Positions 34,081-45,749 are shown, counted from the stretch's first letter. The stretch is 64,000 bases of DNA from Paramacrobiotus metropolitanus (GCF_019649055.1 NW_026570437.1:1-64000), one strand, 5' to 3'. Numbers and translations are program-made. The notes: generated by a model from the sequence alone, not told the origin.

Positions 34081-34521
34081 CCCGACCGTGGGTTACCGCT
34101 ACATTCGCAACTCTTCCTCGATAACTCGATAAACTACGGGAACTTTTGGATCGGTAAATCTGTTGTTTTCCTTGCAGTCTTTCTTTCCTGTACGCCCGGG
34201 TGCGTTCCTTCGCATCGACGCCATACTGCACTGATATACGCTGTTTCGTTTCCTCTACGTCTTTGCAAAAACAGTTTAAACTTTAAAATTAGTACTCCTA
34301 TTATTATAATTACGTACAAGATGAATACACTGCATCGTAATATTATCCGTAAATTAAGTACTTATTGTCTTTATTTCTGTCGATCGTCTACGCAGTAACT
34401 TTTACAACATAACACAATAATTATTTTTATAGATATACGCCTGTGTTATGATGTGGTACATGACGTAGAATAACAGGGAATTAGGACACTTTAAACATAC
34501 TCGTACGGCTTGTAACGATAT

Positions 34522-34621
34522 ACAAGCTTGTCCCGTAATTTCTAACGCACCACCACAGCGACAAATACAAATTCCCGGGTTACGCCAAACCTTTACGTAA
34601 GAAATTACGGGGCACGCTTGT
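34522..34621. repeat. Foldback with 26-bp arms
   Basis: Left arm 34522-34547 and right arm 34596-34621 pair at 23 of 26 positions, with a 48-base loop. Probably a remnant of a palindromic transposon. Confidence 0.7.
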
Positions 34622-35092
34622 ACATAGGTACACTGTATACGTATGCATGACCGACAGGCATTTCCCTTGAAGCCATAATTTTCAATTACCGCACGTGGGA
34701 TGACACTGTTTACGGGCAATTGAATAACCGGGATAACAGCAGCAAAAAGCGGACATTTGTATGGCACATTCCCCTGCGTCCCATGGAGCCGCTCCCGGGG
34801 AGCAATTCCCCCCGGCCGATGGGCGTTATCAACGGGGACTGCGCCGGCGACATCCGGTCGCGCAGCTGCCCAATTAGTGCCCGCCCAGGCCACCCGGCGT
34901 CCGGGACTGCGCCAGCAGGGGCGTCCAGGCCGGGGCCACGCCAATCAATCCTCTTTAACACCGGATCATGCAGCCTATTCACTGGGCCGCAATCTGCCAA
35001 ACAAGGCTGTTGTGTGCAGCGCGATCAATTGGTGTCATACGTCGATAATGATACGCTGATGGCTGTTGTCGCCGGGTACGCCAGAGACACTG

Positions 35093-35100
35093 TATATAAA
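35093..35100 (+). promoter_or_regulatory. TATA box of the RFamide gene
   Basis: TATATAAA at 35093-35100, downstream of a GC-rich block. A start about 25-30 bp later would give a 5' leader of about 275 nt before the ATG at 35399, possibly with a small intron. A second TATATAAA at 35383-35390 is too close to the ATG to serve it. Confidence 0.4.
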
Positions 35101-35269
35101 GAGCGACTGGTACTCACTTTGGACTGTCACTTATCGGGATTGGTATACGTACGTTTTAGTAATTTTGCATAACGCTTGCGGGATTTACATTTTTCGAAAA
35201 TATGTACTGAATCACAATACCATGACGTTACCTATCAACCTGAGTGAAGACAGAGACGCTGGTTTGTTC

Positions 35270-35339
35270 ATTTTAATGTTTAAATTTTAACTATCAAGTA
35301 GTGTACCAGCGCGTGCGACCATTTTTACTTGAGTGGCTG
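35270..35339. repeat. Short dispersed repeat, copy upstream of the RFamide gene
   Basis: Partner of 28241-28308 in aconitase intron 7; see that entry for the shared core. It lies 60 bp before the precursor's start codon. Confidence 0.5.
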
Positions 35340-35398
35340 ACAACCGATTGTCATGATATAGCCGTGCTTAAAATCTGATACATATATAAAACTCCGTC

Positions 35399-35878
35399 AT
35401 GTTGGGAATGCATATAATCGAGCTGATAACATTAATCCACATCCTCACCGGCACCGCCGCATTTGCCCACCGCGGCGACTTCTACCGTTCCGCCGACACC
35501 CTCGACTGGCCGGTGAAGCGCGTGTACAGCGGCAGCCGCTTCCTGCGTCTCCTGCTGGACACCGTCCCGGAGGACGAGGCTCCGCCCGACTCCGTCTTCC
35601 CGCAGCGGTCCCGCCCGCTCCTCCGCCTGACCTCCCTGCGCTCCGTGGACGACGACCTCTTCCCGGAACCGACCCCCGGTAAAGGTCACGGGATGGTGCC
35701 GCCCGCCCGCACCGCCATGCAGCGCAGTCGCGGCGAGGGTCCGGTGGCCGGGCTGTCGGCCGACAGTGTGATGGAACGGATCGAGCAGATGCGGCCGGTG
35801 GCGACGGTGGCGCCCATCATCCCCGATCCGACACCGGCCCCGGCGCCGCGCTCCCACGTTTATTTACGGTTCGGATAA
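35399..35878 (+). CDS. Candidate LRFamide neuropeptide precursor (SHVYLRF-NH2)
   Basis: A 159-aa frame with a typical signal peptide (hydrophobic IIELITLIHILTGTAAFA, predicted cut after about residue 22). The precursor ends APRSHVYLRFG and stop. A C-terminal Gly is the amide donor, so cutting after the Arg would release SHVYLRFamide. One RFamide at the extreme C-terminus of a precursor of about 100-160 aa is the layout of myosuppressin-type peptides (consensus ending HVFLRFamide), which act on muscle through GPCRs. Tyr replaces the usual Phe, and the processing site is a single Arg rather than a dibasic pair. The middle is R/P/D-rich spacer with possible cuts at QRSR. It is secretory by inference. 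Confidence 0.6.
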   Translation: MLGMHIIELITLIHILTGTAAFAHRGDFYRSADTLDWPVKRVYSGSRFLRLLLDTVPEDEAPPDSVFPQRSRPLLRLTSLRSVDDDLFPEPTPGKGHGMVPPARTAMQRSRGEGPVAGLSADSVMERIEQMRPVATVAPIIPDPTPAPAPRSHVYLRFG

Positions 35879-37860
35879 TCGACGGTACAGTTTCGGAGAG
35901 TCGTCTTGTTTGTGAGTACAAGGTGAAGTGTGGCATTTAAAAGCAATAAAAACGAGCGACTGGATGGATTTGTCACGCGGATTTCCCTGCTGTTGTTCGA
36001 GCACACCTACGCCATGCAGTGACCTTTGCCAATGTTTCCCTGCATTGTATAGGTTGCTGTTTTATGCGCGTTGGCACGGTTTCACGATATATTATGCGAC
36101 GTGGGTGTTTGGACGGTTATGTACAATGTACAGTGATTTTATGTCGTAGACGTTGTACTGTAGAATGTAATCAGCGATTATGTGTAATTTGGCCCAAGGC
36201 GTATACTGATTTAATAATAAGCGGAAATTCTGCCGAGCCTTGTTTGCTGGATAAGTGCCGCCTGCGGTGTTGTTAGCGATCCTGACGGGGTTAAGTAATT
36301 ACGGCCCGACCTAGTAATCCACCGAATCCCGTTCGTTCGACGGGAAACGCAGAATACGCCTGTATACATATGATGACTGAATATCGCGCGCTAATTATGG
36401 GAAAGTCATGGGAAGCGCGTTCACAGAAACCATAAATATGTAGTATACGGATACATCGACAAAATGTACCGCTAGAACTGATAAATCAGATTTCATTTCG
36501 TATTTTCCAGAAAATGCTACGAATATATACGAATATGTATGGTTTATGTAGGGATTAAATTTGATCTTCATCCTTATATGTACTGTTACAGCAAAGCTTC
36601 AAAATCGGATAATAACTTGAATTTTGGTGCACGTATCGCCCTTGAACTTTTACTAGTAATATCTCGCCATATCTCGGCAACCGGATGTTGAGCATATAGA
36701 CGGTTTTCTAGCCAGAGTGTAAAAAAGTTATCCATAAGGGTTTCGACGTGCACGAGAGATATCTGTACTACAAGGTACTGCAGTTTTCCTTAATATTATA
36801 TGTACAGCGTATACGAATTTGGTGCCATGTTTCGGGCCATTTCCATGTCATACATACTGATACAGAGTACAGTCTACTGCCTCGGCAGGTACAATACCGA
36901 AATTAATGATTTTCCCGAAGTTTAATTACTGAACTTAGTGGAATTATGTTTTAAGTGGGAACCACTGGAACACATTTTTAGTAGTACGTGTTTTTATTCG
37001 GCAATAGCCATTTCACATAACAATGAGCCTGCGCTGGCAGAAACTGCGTAAAACGTTTTAAGAATTCATATTAACTAATGTTGCAAAGCCTCTACCTTAT
37101 TCAAAATCAACACTACCTTAGTACACATTACACATAACAAGGAAACCATACAATAAACAGGTAACCAAACAAAAAACACGTACAATACATGTACTGTTAT
37201 ATATAGAAAAAGGTCACACATGGCTTCTGCCTTAAATGTCTAATTATCGCAAATTATTGACTTTATATGTATATCAACATAATATTGCTGCAAGCGCGGC
37301 TGATGCCCGTGAAATAAACTGTCGATCGATGTGTTATGCACTATGAACCGGTAAACAGGTCCTGCGGGAAAAATCCTGTCAATTCACTGTCAATTTTCAT
37401 CACGCTGGTTAAGTAATGGATGGACAGCACGCAGAGTTATGAAATACAGCCGGGAATGTCGCCTGGCCATTAGTCCTTCCCGGAAACAAATCACCACCTC
37501 CAGGAATATCCATATGACAGGGTTAATGAATAATTTGGGACGTTGAAGCATTTTCTCAGGTCAGGAGATCAAAGCACATCGGCATTCTCACTGCATGTTA
37601 AAAACTACAACCGTATAAAATTATTTCCGCAAAATAATCAACTACAAGTACAAAACAGACCAAAAACAGGAAATGAAATGTAATTATAATAACTAATAAG
37701 GGAGATCTGCGCAATGAGCCGTCACTAAATATACGAAAAAATGAGCACCAGGTTGTGCGTCGGTGTGACTATGTGCTTTTCCATTCCAGAGATTTCCCGA
37801 TAGTTAGAAACATTTAGAAATATTTAGAAATATTCAGATGACGCGATGAATCGGCTGTGC
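35879..37860. other. Convergent intergenic region, no gene seen
   Basis: About 2 kb between two converging small secreted-protein genes. I see only AT-rich sequence and a weak R1-like stretch (36640-36850, sharing CAACCGGATGTTG and GGTGCCATGTTTCGGGCC-type words). No RNA gene recognised. Confidence 0.4.
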
Positions 37861-38289
37861 TCAGTGCAGTCCCATGCCCATGGCCAGATCCATGATCCCC
37901 TTCAACGTGGCGCCCTCCCCGGACGCAAAGGCCGGGTTACCGCCGCGCTGCGCCGCCGCCAGTGCCTGCGCCTGTCGGAAACGCTGGTACTGGGCGCGCA
38001 GTCGACGATCCGCCGGCAGCGGATGGATGCTCTGCCACGGCCCGAAACGGTGCAGGTACTGGCCGGCCTCCGGGGTCGTCGTCGGAGACGGGGTGGCCGT
38101 CGTCGTCGTGGTGGGGGTAGTGGTCGGCGGCCGGTAGGGACGCTGGCTCAGGACAGTGGAGCGCTCGCGTTCCGCGTGTAGGCGCAGCGCCATGGCGGCC
38201 GGTGCCGGCCACATGCGGACGGCGGCGTCGATGCCGGCGGCGAAAAATACCAGTGCAGCGAGATTTAACGGTCTCCAGTAAATATACAT
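37861..38289 (-). CDS. Small secreted Thr/Pro-rich protein
   Basis: A 142-aa frame starting MYIYWRPLNLAALVFFAAGIDA, a good signal peptide, followed by a basic linker, a threonine-rich tract (PTTTPTTTTTATPSPTTTP) likely to be O-glycosylated, and a C-terminal half rich in Q, R and A (LRAQYQRFRQAQ) ending MGMGLH. There are no cysteine pairs. It could be a cuticle-associated or mucin-like protein, or a peptide precursor; YLHRFG occurs but without a following basic site, so amidation is not supported. A TATA box sits about 85 bp upstream of the ATG. Family not recognised. Confidence 0.55.
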   Translation of the reverse strand: MYIYWRPLNLAALVFFAAGIDAAVRMWPAPAAMALRLHAERERSTVLSQRPYRPPTTTPTTTTTATPSPTTTPEAGQYLHRFGPWQSIHPLPADRRLRAQYQRFRQAQALAAAQRGGNPAFASGEGATLKGIMDLAMGMGLH

Positions 38290-38372
38290 AGTTATCTTTT
38301 AAAAAGGATAATATTAACAGTAAATCTTAGCCAACCGGCAAAATGATGACACATATAGCACATATTGCAGCT

Positions 38373-38379
38373 CTTTATA
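38373..38379 (-). promoter_or_regulatory. TATA box of the Thr-rich secreted protein gene
   Basis: TATAAAG on the minus strand, about 85 bp upstream of the ATG at 38289, leaving a leader of roughly 55 nt. Confidence 0.45.
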
Positions 38380-38482
38380 CCGACTTCGGCACTTAATTCT
38401 AAGAAAGACGACCTTTATATTTCCATGACCGGCTTTATATGTAGCTAAATTTAAAGAGCAACCGGCATTATGCAATCAAGGC

Positions 38483-38927
38483 TTAAGAAGGGAACAAAGC
38501 GTTTCTTACGCACATCGTAAACACTTCTCCTCCCATGGGAGCTGCGGATTGCCGGTACAAGACAGTATTCTGAGCTGACACCTTTCCCGACGTCGCCTGA
38601 TGCTTTTCAGCGTTGGCATACCGAAATGTCGCGGTGGGCGATTTCCACGGAATGCCAACCAGGCCGCGCCAGACTGGGGCCACCGTAATGACGCGGCCGT
38701 CTTTTCAGTGGTGACCCACGCGAGACCAACCACGGACGTTCATCAACGTGATGACCAAGAAGACAGCAACAAAACTGCTCCCTAACAAATTCGAAGCAAT
38801 GGTGTCTGATTGTAGCCGGGAGAATTATGGATCGAAATAAAAGATATACGGATCTCAAAGAGGACAAGCAAACACAACGCGCCGTTAAAGCGCGCTTGTT
38901 GCAAAGGTCATAAGCAAGACTTTTCAT
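38483..38927 (-). pseudogene. Tudor-like gene relic, copy 1
   Basis: Minus-strand frames 38607-38927 and 38483-38683 match, in shifted frames, the relic at 45880-46363 (shared HRDI, HQAT, LYRQ and APxG segments). The two relics sit at the same place relative to family B copies 1 and 2, so they were duplicated together. The better copy suggests a Tudor-type barrel (DILAYTGTEWHQATVKNV). Both are broken. Confidence 0.4.
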
Positions 38928-39235
38928 GTTACACTTGTGGGTATATAATACAAATTTTTTGTTTCAACGTTTAAGTTTGGAGATTATGCGTGGTAATGCT
39001 ATGAGTGTGTTGTGTACAGTCACAAATTCTTCATTTGATGATATTTGTTGATTGAAGCTCGCTTTGTACATATTGAGAATAAACATGTAATACAAATTCG
39101 CACTCGCATATTATAATTATTCGATGCAGCTTTCGCTTTCCTGCACCCCGGAACATATTTTTTGCATTGTTTTATCTATACGGTTCGAATGATTTGTATA
39201 CATTGGCGTGAAAATCGGCATTGTGGCACCACCCA

Positions 39236-42200
39236 CTAGGAGTTGAACCGCCGAATGCCGTCAAAAATTCGCAACACGCCGAGGACATCGGTGAAGGCGC
39301 CACGCGTGCATTCCGTAAAGTCCCAGCAGTGCTCCTTTATCCCGTAGTCTTTCAGCAGCAAGTCTTCCAGCCGCACACACTCCCGAGCCACGTTATCGTC
39401 GCGTTTCCGCTGCTGGAACAGCACCGCCACGCCCCGCATAAGCAAGCGCCGACATACCGTCGACCACGGTAATGGGTCGCTTTTCCGCCAGCTCTCCACG
39501 TAAAGATCGCGCGCCGTCACCTGGGTGTCGGCCAGCACGATGCACGGCACCCGGATGTGCAGAGCGCCCAGCATGCCGATGACCACGTTGAGGAAGGACG
39601 CATCAAATTCCCGCTCGTGCGTCCCGTTGGTGATCACCAGCAGCTGGGTGGTCGGGCGGACCGCCGTGTATAGCGCTAAAGCCAGTTTTTCCTGAAGATA
39701 TTTTTTTGGGTCCAGGATGACGGTGGTCAGCCGGCCGGCGGCGGCGGTAGCGTCCCATGTGGCGCAGACGCGCCGGTATGTAGTCTGTTCGCCCACCGTC
39801 AGGCAGGACAGAATTTCCGCTGTGATTTCCGGTGTCAAGGCGGACACGGGGAGCTCCCCCGCGCAGTTGTTGCTGAGATCGGAGCGCTGCTGCAGTTGCA
39901 GACGTTTATATATTTTGATATCTGAATCGGAGTTTTTGATATAATAGTTTATTGGGCAATAGCCGCCATAACAACAAAAGTGCAAGCGCGGGCACACTAC
40001 TTTACAGTTAAAATTTAAACATTAAAAAAACAACCAAAATCTCTATCCGCCCGCGGGTTAAAAGGCAACGTACTTAACACAGCAGTAGCATTTCCCTTAA
40101 TGACAGCCAAACTAAAACGTTGCTTCATAAAAGCAGTAGAACGTGCTTCTCCAGTTAATTCACGAGTTTTACGGCCCTTTTTTTTGATATATAGTTTAAA
40201 CTGTACTTTTTACTAGCGCAGGCTCATTGTTATCTGAAGATTCTGAACTGCTACTGCCGAGAAAACTTTTCCAATTACTTACCGCTTTTTTTTGTGAAAT
40301 TGACGTGTTCGCTGTTTTTTGTGAAACTGCGTCGTATTGCTGGTACGGAATGCATATATGTATATATCTATATATAAAATATAGTTCCAAAATTAATGTA
40401 CATACAAGTATCGGTCGCGCTAGCGCGCGACCAGTTGTTTTCGAGGTATGGAAAAACGAAAGAAATACAGTACAAAATACACTTCGTACAGCAATAAAAA
40501 CGATTTTGAGAAATATTTTAAATATAAAACCTCAGCGAGTACCAGCTACAAAAATATTATAAATATGTGGAAATGCAAACAGTTTTCAAGCTTTCCGCTT
40601 AGATTCGACCAGTTTTATAAAAACTGAAAGCCTCCGTAATTTTTCTTTTTGTTTGCCTTTTTCGCGGTTCTTTTTGGTAACTTTATATTGCCGATTCTAA
40701 CGAATTGAAAACCTGCATTTTTTGGTACGACAGATAATATTTAAACGGTGATAAAATGGATGGAGTGGGATCATTTACACGATGCCCATAAAAAACCGTT
40801 AAGCCGATATTTCAGCGCAGAATTAATGGAAACTTGTGGGAAACGATTAACGGTTGCCCAAGGTGACCTCGCAGGCTGCATGTAAGATTGTAAGATTTTC
40901 AGCCCTTCAGTCAAGCTCTACTAAAATAAAATAAATATATATATTATATTAGATTTCTGATACCCAAGCTACCGCCAGTATTACAGAGCAACGTAGGTTA
41001 GTGAATGCCCAAGCTACCACCAGAATTACAGAGCCGCTACGTGAGTGAATACGGTAAACAGGCCGCGGGCCGGCTTTTAGATATTTAGAAATTACATATA
41101 AATTAGACAATTTAAACCGTGCGATATTGAGATACTCAGATTTCTAGATATTTTTAAAATTTTGAAATTCTGGAGGCTCAGAAAATTAGAGGTAACGGCC
41201 CCGCTGCGCGGGGCCGAGTCGAAATATTTAGAAATTCTGGAAATGTAAAAGCTTTGGAGCCGACTTTGGATAAATTTACGGTTATTTTGAGGTATTCAAA
41301 CGCATTTAAAACCATCTAAAGGTTTCAAGAATTTAAAAAAAGTAAATTTAAAAGTTGGATGTAATTGACAATTTTAAATAACTATTGTTTAGGTTGCTAA
41401 GTTGCAAAACCTGTATTTGCTCATTCGTTTCCAGAATTTAGTGGAAATTTCTATGAACTTTGAACGCTAAGTGCTGAAAGTTTAAAAGGGTTTTTGAAAA
41501 CGTTCCGGAAACCAAAATTTTTTTCCAAGCAGCAGGTAGGAAGCTTTGGAAGATGCTGGATTTTATAAAACTATCAAATGCTTCACAAACGGAATTTCGA
41601 ATTAGAAGATATTTTTCAAAACCAACAACCTTTAAGTACTAACAACCTTTAAGTACTACAGCTTCTAAAAATTTTTTTAGACCTTCTCCAAAACTTAAGA
41701 TTTTTTTAAAATATAAAGGTAGGAACGTTTGTGCGATGCTCTATTTTTTAAAATCATCAACTTATTGAAAAAATCAATCCTGATTTAGGAGATAATTTCC
41801 AAAAAATAAGGACGTAAGGATATATGAATCTATTGATAATAGATGCTTACCTTAGCCGGCTTTTTCATCGGTCTGCTGACGGCAACGTCAGGTGATCGCT
41901 TCAGCCCTCGAGACTGTTCCAACTGTTCGGTGACACCACGCAGCTTGCTCAACTACAAGGAGCAAACCAATCAAAGTCTGCGAAGAAAGTACTCGTAATA
42001 AATCCAATTTAATTTAACTATTAAATGTTCATTGTTCGGCACGGTCGTATGTATGTCCTGGGTTCGATTCCTGCTTGTACGTGTATATGGGGGTAATTTT
42101 TATCAAAAAAAAATCTGGTCATAATCTATCACAAAATCAACCCAAAAGAAGTATACGTCTTCAAAATCAAAATTACCCAAAAAATTTTCAAATACCCTGG

Positions 42201-43110
42201 CAAGATATCTCCGTTAATGGAGTTTGGCTACTGTAGTGCAGTGCGATAGTAATGATAATAATAGCTTTTTGCCGACCAGACGTTGAAGTCCCGTTTAGCG
42301 AGTTGTCTGCTCTTGATGTAATAATAATAATAATAATAATCATCTCCATGCTTACAACTTCCGTATCAGGCAACGGCACCTCCTCGTGGGAAAGGTAGAT
42401 AAAATCCATGTTCCCCGTCTCGCGTACACAATAGCCGACGCTGATCGTGCCGGTGGCGTGATGCCAGGCCGCGCGGAACGCAGCCCCCTGGCTCCACTTC
42501 CTGGCGGCGGCCATCAGCTGCGCATCCACCACCCGCGCCCTATGTCGCCAGAAGCGCAGACCGTCCTGGCACGGGAATGTATCCGGGTAGGGTTGCCCCG
42601 GAGTCTTCCGGCGCAACTCCCCCCAACCGTCCCCGTCCGCCGCGTGCAGGCGCTCCAGTGCCACCACGGTGCGCACCGTCTGCCCGCCCGGGGCGTGGAT
42701 GTCCACGCACGCGTAACTGTGCTGGGCGCTGGTGTCCTCGGCCACCACGACGGTCGAGGAGTGCCAGTGCCACGGCCGGTCGGGAGCGGTATGAAAGAGG
42801 GTTGTCACGGCGGTCCCGGGTGTCAGGGGGGAAGGGAGGGTGCCCGCCAGACCAAGCATTGGCTGAGGGGCACGCAGGCGTTGTACTGGCCAAAATCGAC
42901 GAAGAAATCACCGTGCGGTGTCAGATCGCGGATGATGCCGTGCCGCACTAAGCCGTTGGCGTCGTCACGCACATCCACCACACCGCAGCGGTACACGTCG
43001 CGGGTAAACTCCAGCCTGTCCCGCGGGGCTTTTCTCATCGTTGCTCCTGAACTGACAACGGCTGGGTAGCCGCGTTCCACATTAGACGTTAAGCAGTGTT
43101 TATCAGACAT
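39236..43110 (-). pseudogene. Orphan family B gene (Tudor-like plus F-box), copy 1, frameshifted
   Basis: Exon 1 is 42356-43110 (start MSD), exon 2 41851-41952, exon 3 39236-39889; donors and acceptors are phase 0 and match copy 2 (46728-48806). Exon 1 carries the Tudor-like module (YRCGVVDVRDDANGLVRHG, DFFVDFG). It needs a frame change at a run of six G (42826-42831), where copy 2 is open, and lacks about 17 residues found in copy 2. Exon 2 is the Lys-rich linker and begins TTG where copy 2 has ATG, consistent with an internal exon. Exon 3 has an F-box (LTPEITAEILSCL...RRVCATWD) then VPCIVLADT and WSTVCRRLL. Intron 2 has grown to 1,961 bp versus 215 bp. The break could be real or a homopolymer error. 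Confidence 0.6.
40960..41216. repeat. Tandem pair and GC hairpin in the expanded intron
   Basis: CCCAAGCTACCGCCAG and CCCAAGCTACCACCAG start two adjacent units of about 45 bp at 40970-41055. At 41196-41216 is a perfect 9-bp GC stem (CGGCCCCGC, TGC loop, GCGGGGCCG). Another GC inverted repeat (GTCGCGC / GCGCGAC) lies near 40413-40430. They suggest insertions that enlarged this intron. Confidence 0.6.
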
Positions 43111-43772
43111 TTGAGTAGCATTTATGCTCCACACGGAAAGTGGATGTTAGAACTTAGAAGTACTGTTTGTTTGCTTGACGGTCTGCTCGCACCACAGAAT
43201 TAACAGGATAATACCAGAAGTTCAGAACACTGCGAACAGATTAGCCAGTAAAACTGTAAAACTAACAGCATTTTGTCAACATAACGTATATGACAGATTG
43301 ACAGTTCACGAAGACTGCACGGTGAAATTTGCAAGGTAAATGCGTAAATCACGGTTCCATGCTGCGATTAAAACGGTTGTAAAGCATCCGATGTTCGGGA
43401 ATAACAAGTATTCACAACTGGAAATTGTTCAGAAAACAACTGAAAACTGTAGGCGCCTGTTGGAATTTCAACTTTCAACACGGGCATCCATACGAGCCTC
43501 TGGCCTGTCAGCCATTAAAGCACCTTGAGCAGTTGAGCGGCAACCGCGGATGGTTGCACCAGGGACATGGTGGATGAATGACTCAATAGTAGCCGCCTGA
43601 CCGTCCGGTATCATATTCCCGTTTCTAATGTTAACCGGGAATATTATTATGTAATTGTTATAAAACTTATAATTATAAGCGAAACTCGAGGAAGTTGTCA
43701 CAACTTATGTAGATTTTAGGTAGAAAGCTGCCAGCTGGTTCGGTACCAAAACAAGCTTCATGGTAATGTTTT
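43111..43772. other. Upstream region of family B copy 1
   Basis: Short frames only; no feature supported apart from probable promoter sequence of the minus-strand gene. Confidence 0.35.
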
Positions 43773-44729
43773 CGTGCAAAATTTGAAGAGCATCGGTTCA
43801 TAGTGAGACTTTTTGTACACCTCCGCGCGTTTAAACTTTTGGAATTTAATTTCATATTTCATTAATAACTCCCGAATCGGATGTTGCGCGCGCAAACGGA
43901 TTTCACGCCTACGTATGCAAATCCTTTGGCTACAAAATGTCGTAAAGCAATGCGAAAAAGTGTTTGGGAGTGGGCGACAGCAAAAGTTCCCGTGCATGTA
44001 CCCGATTCGGTATATCCCTTAACCCTTAAAACCAATGATCCGGAAACCTCAACGCCTTCCTTCTATGCAAAATTTGTAAATCTGACGAAAATCATTTTGT
44101 AAAAATTATTAATTTTACTTGCAGTACTTAACGTAGAAAAATTGTGGTAATTTTTGACATCACCTCCGAATTTGCCGCGGCAGAGCATGAGGATGGAACT
44201 TTCAATCGAAAAATTCAATCGAAAATGATTTCACGACATCAACTATTTAACAGCCGTCGACGTTCTCTATTAAACTGGTTACTCTTACTTCTTGGGAGTT
44301 TCCAGGATTGCCTTGAACCTCTACAGCGAAAGTGTTTCCGATAATATGCTGTATATTTTATTTAACTCATTTTTTTATTATTATCTGTCAACCGAAAGTT
44401 TCACAGTACGAGTACTTTCAGAAACAATCGGTTAGATTAAGCACCGGTCGACATAGGCTGCCTAATCACAGAGAAAATTTGATCTAAATTTGCATCCATT
44501 AGGGCTGTCCCCATGCTCGATGCCGCATTTCCTCGTTGGATTTCGATGCTGATCCGCTGGTGAAGATATTTCGTGGCTTATTTTTCGCCGGTTGGTTTCC
44601 TAATGTATCTCCGGTCCGAATTCCGTTATCGTGCGGCAGCTTCCGATCCGTGCGCTTCAAAGCCCAGAGGACGGAATGGGACATTGGGGAGTCCTGGCCG
44701 ATATTACGATATTTCTCGATCTTGCCTTG
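43773..44729. repeat. About 1-kb tandem duplication, unit 1 (R1 family)
   Basis: Similar end to end with 44810-45749, offset about 1,020-1,037 bp. The last 260 bp or so (44470-44729) differ at only about three positions, while the first 700 bp show roughly ten percent difference. The conserved end holds a minus-strand frame (44499-44684 plus extension) with LPHDNGIRTGDTLGNQPAKN. Confidence 0.85.
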
Positions 44730-44809
44730 AAATCAGGTCGGACTGGTTCGATTATTAGTTCGGATCGGACTGGACGAAGTTTTCGACTCCGTTGCAGGGC
44801 ACTAGTTCT

Positions 44810-45749
44810 CGTGCAAAATTTGAAGAGCATCGGTTCATAATGAGACTTTTGGTACGTACACCTCCGCGCGTTTAAATTTTTGGAATTTTATTTCATTAAT
44901 AACTCCCGATTCCCGAACAGGATGTTACGCGCGCAAACGGATTTTGCGCCTACGTATACAAATCCTTTGGCTTCAAAATGTCATAAACCAATGCGAAAAC
45001 GTGTTTAGGAGTGGGCGACAGCGCAAGTTCCCGTTTATGTACCCGATTCGGTACTTTGTACCAGGCCAAATCCCTTAACCCTTAAAACCAATGATCCGGA
45101 AACCTAAACGCCTCTTATGCAAAATTTGTAAATCTGACGAAAATCATTTTGTAAAAATTGTTGATTTTACTTGCAGTACTTAACGTAGAAAATTGTGGTA
45201 ATTTTTGGCAACACCTCCGAATTTGCCGCGGCAGAGCATGAGGATAGAACTTTCAATCGAAAAATAATTTCATGACATCAACTATTGAACAGCCATCGAC
45301 ATTTTCTATTAAACTGGTAACTCTTACTTCTCGGGAGTTTCCAAGATTGCCTTGTACCTAAATAGCGAAAATGTTTCCGATAATATGCTATATTTATTTC
45401 ATTTTTTTATTATTATCTGTGAACCGAAAGTTTCACAGTAATTTGAGAAACAATCGCTTAAGCACCAGTGGAAAAGGCTACCTAATCACAGAGAAAATTT
45501 GATCTAAATTTACATCCATTGGGGCTGTCCCCATGCTCGATGCCGCATTTCCTCGTTGGATTTCGATGCTGATCCGCTGGTGAAGATATTTCGTGGCTTA
45601 TTTTTCGCCGGTTGGTTTCCTAATGTATCTCCGGTCCGAATTCCGTTATCGTGCGGCAGCTTCCGATCCGAGCGCTTCAAAGCCCAGAGGACGGAATGGG
45701 ACATTGGGGAGTCCTGGCCGATATTACGATATTTCTCGATCTTGCCTTG
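44810..45749. repeat. About 1-kb tandem duplication, unit 2 (R1 family)
   Basis: Partner of 43773-44729 in direct orientation, with 80 bp of unique sequence between them. The conserved minus-strand frame differs from unit 1 by one residue (Ser for Thr) over about 60 residues. Confidence 0.85.

Larger units (their letters stand above)
33327..35092. other. Intergenic region after aconitase, no gene supported
   Basis: Holds an R1-type repeat (33640-34080), a foldback (34522-34621) and a GC-rich block (34770-34950) that contains CCAAT-type words (GCCACGCCAATC) and lies upstream of the TATA box at 35093. The 150-codon frame at 34720-35172 has low-complexity P/G/R composition and no motif, so I treat it as promoter-side GC-rich DNA. 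Confidence 0.45.

Noticed and set aside
34720-35172. 150-codon frame between aconitase and the RFamide gene
   Set aside because: Low-complexity Pro/Gly/Arg composition from a GC-rich block, no motif, and it overlaps the TATA box.
35383-35390. TATATAAA just before the RFamide start codon
   Set aside because: A start site 25-30 bp downstream would fall after the ATG and inside the signal peptide.
42048-42070. GGTTCGATTCC, a tRNA B-box-like word
   Set aside because: No matching A-box or cloverleaf can be folded around it, so neither a tRNA nor a tRNA-derived SINE is supported.
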